Position numbers and translations under genes: made by a program. Source: Bremerella sp. TYQ1 (GTDB lineage Bacteria > Planctomycetota > Planctomycetia > Pirellulales > Pirellulaceae). Taken from it: DNA of 64,000 nucleotides. Below are positions 58,896 to 64,000 of the stretch, in pieces (position 1 is the first letter of the stretch; each line of letters begins with the position of its first letter). The notes below the pieces were generated by a model. It searched no databases, was not told the DNA's origin, and saw nothing but the letters and a program-made list of their open reading frames with translations. The stretch is taken from positions 5,787,001 through 5,851,000 of the forward strand of contig NZ_CP083740.1 of the NCBI RefSeq assembly GCF_020150455.1, written 5' to 3'.

Positions 58896-60208
58896 CACTC
58901 CGGCAAGATATTGCCAGGCCGTTCATGGCGTAGCCGCGGGCGAAATTGTCCCATGTTGGCTCGCCAGCGATACGGCTCAGAAAGATCAATCTCGGCCACG
59001 ACGACTGTGTCTCTCTTGGTGGCTCTCGTCAACAGCTCGCCAGCCAAGTTCCAAACTCCAGACTGCATCCAGTCGTCGTTGATATCGTAAGATGCGGTGA
59101 CCATGTAGAACTGGTTTTCGATGCATCTTGCTTTGGCCAGGTTAGGGTCGCCTCCCATGATCGGCATGGCAACAATCTCCGCACCGTTGCCTGCGAGGCC
59201 TCGTGCGACCTCCGGCATGTGTACATCGAAGCAGATCATCATGCCAATCTTGCCGATCGGCGTATCAAACACAGGAAAAGTATCTCCCGCTGCGACACCT
59301 TTGCGGTACTCGTCCCGGGCGAGACAGACTTTGCGATATTTGCCGACGAGTTCACCGTTTGGGCTCACGAGAACTGCCGTATTGTAGATCTTGTAATCAG
59401 CCTTTTCGTGAATTGAGGTGACCAGGTACAGCTTGTACTTTTCGGCTAATTCGCCCAGTCGTTTCGTTGTAGGACCAGGAATCGGTTCGGCTATTTCATC
59501 AAACGGCGCGTCATTGCCGACAGTCGTCAGGACTTCGCCAAGGACAGCTAAGTCTGCGTTTTGAGATGCTGCCTCGGCAATGTGCGGTTCGCATTGGTCA
59601 ATATTCTCTAACGCCGTCTTGCTGTTTCTCGGTCTGAAATTGATCGAAGCAAGACGAACTTTTCGGGGCTTAGGTGGATCGACTGGAATCAGGGACGCAT
59701 CGCTCCAAACCACACGGCACTCTGGCGCCCAGCGAAGATGAAGTTTGACGACCGCTTTCGTCGCGGATTGGGGAGCTGGAAATGTGCCTTCGAATTGAGT
59801 CCATCCGGAAGCGTCAGGCTCCGCAGGGGCAGCGAAATAGGGCCGAGACTGATCGCCATTCTCGTAGCGGATCACGCGATTGTCTTTGTCAGTAAACCAA
59901 ACCTCGGCATAGACTCGACGTCGCGGTTGCATCACCTGTTTCGTATTGGCTGCCGCCGTAAGCTTATAGAACTTTCCCCCATCGATCGGAAACTCCCGCA
60001 TCCAAGCTCCATCCAAGGCGTCGCGGCGATCATGTTCGATCACGAAACCAGGCTTCCCTTCGCGACCGCCTGTTGGGGCGATGTCGAACGTCGGACGAAT
60101 TTCATCACGCGGGCTGTACGGTTGCCAATGGACATCCTTCGAGTCGCTAGCGACAGCGTGAGTGATCGTGCCAAAGACAATCGCAAACAAACAAGCAATC
60201 GTTCGCAT
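58895..60208 (-). CDS. Exported carbon-nitrogen hydrolase (nitrilase superfamily)
   Basis: A 437-residue protein with a signal peptide (MRTIACLFAIVFGTITHAVA). Residues 30-170 are a beta-sandwich, perhaps carbohydrate-binding (FYKLTAAANTK, VYAEVWFTDKDN, AVVKLHLRWAPECRVVWSDA). The nitrilase domain covers residues 180-430. Its catalytic triad is visible: Glu near 223 (LAVLGEVLT), Lys near 288 (KYRKVCLARDE) and Cys near 323 (GMMICFDVHMPE). It should hydrolyse an amide or nitrile outside the cytoplasm; the substrate is unknown. The start follows the signal peptide; the frame is open to 60295. Confidence 0.9.
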   Translation of the reverse strand: MRTIACLFAIVFGTITHAVASDSKDVHWQPYSPRDEIRPTFDIAPTGGREGKPGFVIEHDRRDALDGAWMREFPIDGGKFYKLTAAANTKQVMQPRRRVYAEVWFTDKDNRVIRYENGDQSRPYFAAPAEPDASGWTQFEGTFPAPQSATKAVVKLHLRWAPECRVVWSDASLIPVDPPKPRKVRLASINFRPRNSKTALENIDQCEPHIAEAASQNADLAVLGEVLTTVGNDAPFDEIAEPIPGPTTKRLGELAEKYKLYLVTSIHEKADYKIYNTAVLVSPNGELVGKYRKVCLARDEYRKGVAAGDTFPVFDTPIGKIGMMICFDVHMPEVARGLAGNGAEIVAMPIMGGDPNLAKARCIENQFYMVTASYDINDDWMQSGVWNLAGELLTRATKRDTVVVAEIDLSEPYRWRANMGQFRPRLRHERPGNILPE

Positions 60209-60300
60209 GGTATTAGCTCGGTGGGAAGGTTCAGGAAGGGAGTGATGTGACGAGACATCAGTGCCTAACCTAAGCTTTCCAAGATCGGAATGCAAGCATT

Positions 60301-60798
60301 TTAGAAAGGGTGATAGATCGGTTTCGCGTCTCGGATGCTCGTTCGCTTACCCTCCGACGTGTGGCGGTAGATCTTTCCGAACGACTGGAAGATCGTCACG
60401 ACGAACAGCGAGAAGTAAATTCCAAGAGACGTGAAGAACCAGACGGTGGCATAGCTCAGCGAGTTTCCCTGCGAAATTGTATTCGCTGCGAAGTAGTCGA
60501 AGACCAATGCTCCGAGAACGAAACCCAAAAAGCCGGAAGTCAGCCAAAGCGGAATCTGAAAAATGGCCGACACCAGCACGGCCGCGAATTGGTCTTCCCA
60601 TGGGAGCGGCAGATAGCGGCCTTGTCGTGCAATGAGACAGCCGGAATGAACCGCGCTGGGAATCAGCCAAAGTAAGAAGATTGCCAAGCCGATTGGAGGA
60701 ACAATTACCGCAACGCACGAGCAAAGAACCAGCCCCACATAAAGGGCCGAGAAATAGCCTGCGATTCCAAACTTCACGTTGCGATGGGGTTGGGGCAT
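60301..60798 (-). CDS. Polytopic membrane protein, unknown function
   Basis: A 165-residue protein with four membrane segments (GIAGYFSALYVGLVLCSCVA, GLAIFLLWLIPSAVHSG, AAVLVSAIFQIPLWLTSGFL and TVWFFTSLGIYFSLFVVTIF). I chose the ATG at 60798; a TTG at 60846 is an alternative. No family is recognised. It lies directly downstream of lpxA on the same strand, with a gap of about 110 bases. Confidence 0.65.
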   Translation of the reverse strand: MPQPHRNVKFGIAGYFSALYVGLVLCSCVAVIVPPIGLAIFLLWLIPSAVHSGCLIARQGRYLPLPWEDQFAAVLVSAIFQIPLWLTSGFLGFVLGALVFDYFAANTISQGNSLSYATVWFFTSLGIYFSLFVVTIFQSFGKIYRHTSEGKRTSIRDAKPIYHPF

Positions 60799-60906
60799 GG
60801 CAGCGGCTGCGTGCGGCTTGCAAGCCAACACCTTGGAGGACGGCAAAAGAAGACTCTTTTACCGTACCAAGGAAGTGTTCATCCGGCAACGAAATGCAGA
60901 CGAATC

Positions 60907-61776
60907 CTAGCCTGCGCGGCGGCTGGCGTCGGTCGCTCCATCTTTTTCGCTCGAAAGAACTCGAAGTTGCGGTCGGCTGACATCAACGCCACGGCCACGG
61001 CTTCGGGCTTGGATGAAGCCACGTTCGCTGTCGGCCAGGAAGTCGGCAAAGTGGACCGCCGGGCTTTGCGGAAACTCGCGGCGAACTCGCTCGAGGGCCT
61101 CGCGGTTGGTGAGGTTCGAGCGGAAGATGATTCGGTAGGCTCGTTTCAGATCGGAAAGTTGCTCGGCGGAAAAGCCGCTTCGCTTCAAGCCAATGATATT
61201 CAAGCCGACAACCAAACTGCTGCAACCGTCGACAGTTACATAAGGAGCGACGTCTTGAACGACGTGAGCCTGACCGCCGACCATCGCATTGCGACCGACG
61301 CGACAGAATTGATGCACAGCAACGGCACCACTAATGTAGGCCCGGTCTTCAATGATCGAGTGTCCACCGAGCATCACGTTGTTGGTAATGATCGTGTTGT
61401 TGCCGATGAATGTGTCGTGTCCAACGTGCGATTGGACCATCAGCAAGTTGTTGTCGCCAATAACTGTATTTTTGCCAGGGGCCAGGCCTCGGTGAACGGT
61501 AACGAACTCTCGGAAGACATTTCCCGTACCGATAATGACGTCCCCCAGTTCGCTGCCTGCTCGGAGGTGCTGAGGTGGTCCGCCGATGACGGCATGTTCG
61601 TGGACTTTGTTATTCGCACCCAGCGTGGTGCCTTGTTTGATCGAGGAAAAGGAATTCAGCTGGCACCCGTCCCCAAGCTTCGTATTTTCTTCAACGACGC
61701 AGAACGGCCCGATGGTGACGTCTTGGCCGATTTCCGCGGTGGGATGAACGATTGCGGAAGGGTGAATCTGAGTCAC
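60907..61776 (-). CDS. lpxA: Acyl-ACP--UDP-N-acetylglucosamine O-acyltransferase
   Basis: A 289-residue left-handed beta-helix enzyme, the first step of lipid A synthesis: transfer of a 3-hydroxyacyl chain to UDP-GlcNAc. Hexapeptide repeats run from IHPSAIVHPTAEIGQDVTIG to about residue 190. The catalytic histidine is H120 in SHVGHDTFIGN. VAVHQFCRVGRNAMVGG and the C-terminal helical domain GLKRSGFSAEQLSDLKRAYR follow. About 30 Arg/Ser-rich residues extend the C-terminus beyond the usual length. No lpxD, fabZ or lpxC is adjacent. The gene supports a Gram-negative outer membrane in this lineage. Confidence 0.96.
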   Translation of the reverse strand: MTQIHPSAIVHPTAEIGQDVTIGPFCVVEENTKLGDGCQLNSFSSIKQGTTLGANNKVHEHAVIGGPPQHLRAGSELGDVIIGTGNVFREFVTVHRGLAPGKNTVIGDNNLLMVQSHVGHDTFIGNNTIITNNVMLGGHSIIEDRAYISGAVAVHQFCRVGRNAMVGGQAHVVQDVAPYVTVDGCSSLVVGLNIIGLKRSGFSAEQLSDLKRAYRIIFRSNLTNREALERVRREFPQSPAVHFADFLADSERGFIQARSRGRGVDVSRPQLRVLSSEKDGATDASRRAG

Positions 61777-62059
61777 AGCAAATCCTTTTGCTGAAGGTCA
61801 AAGATGGGTATCGATGATAAAGTGCGCGGTTTCAGGGCCATCCTGGCCTCCTACTTCTGGCGCTTCAACATCCCTAGATACGCTTATCGGTAAAACCTGT
61901 CCACCCCGATCGATCGAAACCTCTTATTTGCGCAGGACTTCCCACGAACAGTTCGCTAGCATCGCTGGCAGCAGGGCGTGTCAAACTAGGCGGTCTTTCG
62001 TATAATTGAGCCGACGTTCCCAAACCCATTTTGCGTCTTTTACCAACGATTGCGAGACC

Positions 62060-62398
62060 ATGTCCGATACGTCTGCCCTATATAGCGAAGGCGAAAAGCT
62101 GCGTGACGAAGGGAAATATGAGGAAGCCGTCGAGAAATTCAAAGCGGTCCTCGCCGAAAAGCCGGAACACGTCCTGGCCCACATGGCCTTGGCGGTCACC
62201 TATGGGAACTTGAACCAGTTCGACGATGCCTGCCACCATGGCGAAATGGTCTGCCAGCTGGAACCGAACGATCCGTTCAACTTCACCGCTTTGAGCGTGA
62301 CCTACCAAAAGGCCTTCGAGGCGACCCGCGATCCGAAATATATCGAAAAAGCGGAACAAGCCAAGCATCACTCCGATGTCTCCCGCGGCGGCATGTAA
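62060..62398 (+). CDS. Small TPR protein
   Basis: A 112-residue cytosolic protein made of about two and a half TPR units: ALYSEGEKLRDEGKYEEAVE, LAEKPEHVLAHMALAVTYGN and QFDDACHHGEMVCQLEPNDP. It starts at the ATG of MSDTSALYSEG; the frame is open 18 codons upstream. TPR proteins are protein-protein adaptors; the partner is unknown. It converges with the KaiC-like gene, with 9 bases between the stops. Confidence 0.85.
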   Translation: MSDTSALYSEGEKLRDEGKYEEAVEKFKAVLAEKPEHVLAHMALAVTYGNLNQFDDACHHGEMVCQLEPNDPFNFTALSVTYQKAFEATRDPKYIEKAEQAKHHSDVSRGGM

Positions 62399-62407
62399 TT
62401 TCGGCCG

Positions 62408-63292
62408 TTAGCCGTCAATCTGAATTCCAGCGTCGTCGATGTGGTACGGGATAATCTCGTCGGTCGCGGCGCTGCCTCGGTGTTTGCTGATATACATCGC
62501 TCGGCGGATCTTGGTTCCGTCGAGGATCTTGCCCATGTAGATCACCGTGTTGGCTCCGCTGATCAAATCGCCTTCGTCTAAGTTGCGCGAGATTAAGTGC
62601 TCGAGCATCGCCTCTTTGGAAGTCTGCAGCATCATGCAGCCGATCGATTCGGTCGCGTAATTATGCTTCTCCGCGGCTTCGCTGTTTTTGCGAAACGCTT
62701 GGCGAAACAAGTCGCGTGCGACCCACATCGGATCTTTCCGCAAGATCTGATGATAGACATACTCGAACAGTTCAATCTGGATCGACTCGGCAGGAACGTC
62801 GACCGGTTCCAAGCCATCGATCACGACTCGGCGGCATCCCCGCGTGAAGTTGCCATAGAGGTAACCGATGGTCGTGGCCAGCTTCTCGTTAATCTGTTTT
62901 TGCCAATGGCCCAGTTCGTCCCAGTCCATCTCGCGGCGGGAGACGCGTTTGCCTTGGTAGTCGAACACATGCAGCATCTCGCCATGCGTTAAGTCCGACT
63001 CAAAGAAGTTATCGAGATCTGGCTGCTTGTGCGAGTCGGCCGCGATCGGCGTCCAGCCGCACATTCGCTCGGCATACTCGACATGGCTTTGCGAATCGCC
63101 GCGGGTGCTCATGTCGAAGAACACCCCTTTATGGCCTTCTGCCTCTTGTCCGGCGTGGGCGAAGTGAACGCCCATTTGCGTTTTGCCGATCCCTGTGGCA
63201 CCGATAACCAGTGTCAGTGTGCCTGGAATGAGGCCACCACCGAGATGTTCGTCCAGTTGTGGGATTCCGGTCGTCTGTCGTGCTGCAGGCAT
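62408..63292 (-). CDS. Single-domain KaiC-like RecA-fold ATPase
   Basis: A 294-residue protein of the KaiC/RadA-like branch. The start TTGIPQLDEHLGGGLIPGTL (residues 7-26) and Walker A GATGIGKT (31-38) are typical. Walker B is RRVVIDGLEPVD with D159. The C-terminal SKHRGSAATDEIIPYHIDD matches the KaiC end region. Only one ATPase domain is present, unlike the clock KaiC, and no kaiA, kaiB or partner kinase is next to it. Single-domain members often take part in signalling; the role here is unknown. Confidence 0.87.
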   Translation of the reverse strand: MPAARQTTGIPQLDEHLGGGLIPGTLTLVIGATGIGKTQMGVHFAHAGQEAEGHKGVFFDMSTRGDSQSHVEYAERMCGWTPIAADSHKQPDLDNFFESDLTHGEMLHVFDYQGKRVSRREMDWDELGHWQKQINEKLATTIGYLYGNFTRGCRRVVIDGLEPVDVPAESIQIELFEYVYHQILRKDPMWVARDLFRQAFRKNSEAAEKHNYATESIGCMMLQTSKEAMLEHLISRNLDEGDLISGANTVIYMGKILDGTKIRRAMYISKHRGSAATDEIIPYHIDDAGIQIDG

Positions 63293-63321
63293 GGTCGTTT
63301 AACAGAAAGCTAGAGGCAAAA

Positions 63322-63354
63322 GATGGCTACCGGCTTCTTTACCGGATAGCCATC
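63322..63354 (-). terminator. Terminator after the SMP-30 gene
   Basis: Stem GATGGCTACCGG / CCGG-A-TAGCCATC with an 8-base loop and one bulge; on the minus strand TTTT follows. It lies 122 bases beyond the stop at 63476. A partial direct copy (AGATGGCTATC) occurs at about 63384. Confidence 0.6.
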
Positions 63355-63475
63355 GATCGTGACAGCTTTCTTGTAGATTGAAAAGATGGCTATCTCTTTA
63401 CAGCAAGTCAGGTCTCACTTGCCAACGAACTCTTGCGATTTAGCCGAACTGCATTTCAACTCTACGGGCAATGCT

Positions 63476-64000
63476 CTACTTCGAGCCGATCAGGCCCTTG
63501 GCGTTGGTCTTCACGCGGCACAGATACATGTCAGCTGTCATGTAAAGTGTGCCATCAGGGCCGAATGCACAGTTGGCAGTACGTTGGCCGGTGCTGATGC
63601 GTCCGAGCAGTTTGCCTTCGGAATTGAAGACCAGCACGCCGCCAGGGCCCGTTGCCCAAACGTTGCCTTCGGTGTCGACCTTCAAACCGTCGCTACCGCC
63701 GGGGCGTTTGCCTTTCCACTTGCTGGCGTCGTAGAACATCTTGCTTTCGCCCAGCGTACCATCTTCCTTCACGGGGAACGCTTTCCAGTGGCACTCTTGC
63801 GAGTCAGCCACATACAGCGTCTTTTCATCTGGAGACAACGCAATCCCGTTCGGGCGAGGGCATTCCTTGGTCAGCAGAGTCAGCTTGCCATCTTGGGAAA
63901 GGCGATAAACACCGCAGTAATCGAGTTCCGCTTCTTTGCCGTTCAAACCGCCTGGCAGGCCGTACGGTGGGTCGGTGAAGTAAAGATCGCCATTGGAGTG
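63476..64000 (-). CDS. SMP-30/gluconolactonase-like protein, 5' end cut by the window
   Basis: The 174 C-terminal residues of an SMP-30/gluconolactonase/LRE-like propeller. The frame runs through the window edge, where it reads SNGDLYFTDPPYGLPGGLNG, a family hallmark. Further motifs are PNGIALSPDEKTLYVADSQE (metal-ligand asparagine and aspartate regions) and GGSDGLKVDTEGNVWATGPG. It ends FGPDGTLYMTADMYLCRVKT. The family hydrolyses sugar lactones; the planctomycete homologues are usually exported, but the N-terminus is not visible. It is followed by its own terminator-like hairpin. Confidence 0.9.
   Translation of the reverse strand, partial: HSNGDLYFTDPPYGLPGGLNGKEAELDYCGVYRLSQDGKLTLLTKECPRPNGIALSPDEKTLYVADSQECHWKAFPVKEDGTLGESKMFYDASKWKGKRPGGSDGLKVDTEGNVWATGPGGVLVFNSEGKLLGRISTGQRTANCAFGPDGTLYMTADMYLCRVKTNAKGLIGSK

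Noticed and set aside
60784..61794. Plus-strand open frame of 336 codons
   Set aside because: It is antisense to lpxA, which has clear hexapeptide repeats and the catalytic histidine.

Overview
The window reads as chromosomal DNA of a planctomycete of the Pirellulaceae type (Blastopirellula/Bremerella/Rhodopirellula-like). The evidence is a 23S-5S rRNA operon with no 16S gene attached, a DUF1559 pilin-like protein followed by a small lipoprotein, two secreted CxxCH heme proteins of the PVC type, an ExFQSP-type small membrane protein, an SdrD_B-repeat giant protein whose N-terminus carries the planctomycete LEPR-like motif (here LEAR), and many secreted beta-propeller proteins. An lpxA gene implies a lipid A outer membrane. 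No prophage, transposase, CRISPR array or plasmid backbone is visible, so the window is mostly core and lineage-specific chromosome.

Layout. 0.1-3.0 kb: small membrane protein, two VOC proteins, and a MoaD/ThiS-like carrier coupled to a BNR/sialidase-like propeller. 3.3-4.9 kb: tRNA-Pro, methionine aminopeptidase, a hypothetical gene. 4.9-8.9 kb: parA-parB and five parS-type sites (two perfect) spread through and between a membrane-protein gene and a DUF1015 gene; this is probably an origin-proximal centromere region, although no dnaA gene is in the window. 9-12 kb: ahcY and trpF. 12-17.4 kb: a polysaccharide-type operon made of a Wzz-like chain-length protein, an ExeA-like AAA ATPase, a BY-kinase-like protein that has lost its P-loop, and a sugar-nucleotide epimerase. 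17.4-19.2 kb: two hypothetical genes set among four copies of a GTGCGTC-TC-GACGCAC palindrome plus a MITE-like inverted repeat. 19.2-25.3 kb: MFS transporter, dolichol-phosphate-mannose-type glycosyltransferase, PmoA-like secreted protein, acetyl-CoA synthetase. 25.3-28.0 kb: a solitary N6-adenine methyltransferase with a type ISP-like specificity region, and a small membrane protein. 28.1-31.7 kb: 5S and 23S rRNA on the minus strand.

31.8-45.6 kb: DUF1349-like protein, mfd, parvulin-type isomerase, citrate synthase, a WD40 protein and the 1737-aa SdrD_B protein. 45.7-54.5 kb: large PVC-type dehydrogenase/cytochrome, GYF_2 protein, PQQ-like propeller protein, second PVC-type cytochrome. 54.5-64 kb: tRNA-Leu, a BLUF blue-light sensor, a secreted protein of unknown role, DUF1559 pilin plus lipoprotein, secreted nitrilase-family enzyme, lpxA, TPR protein, single-domain KaiC-like ATPase and a truncated SMP-30/gluconolactonase gene at the right edge.

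The observations most worth following are the parS cluster inside gene starts, the Wzz/ExeA/pseudo-BY-kinase operon without an exosortase, the stand-alone type ISP-like methylase, the MoaD-type gene whose terminal Gly-Gly codons are also the ribosome binding site of the next gene, and the BLUF protein with all photocycle residues in register.
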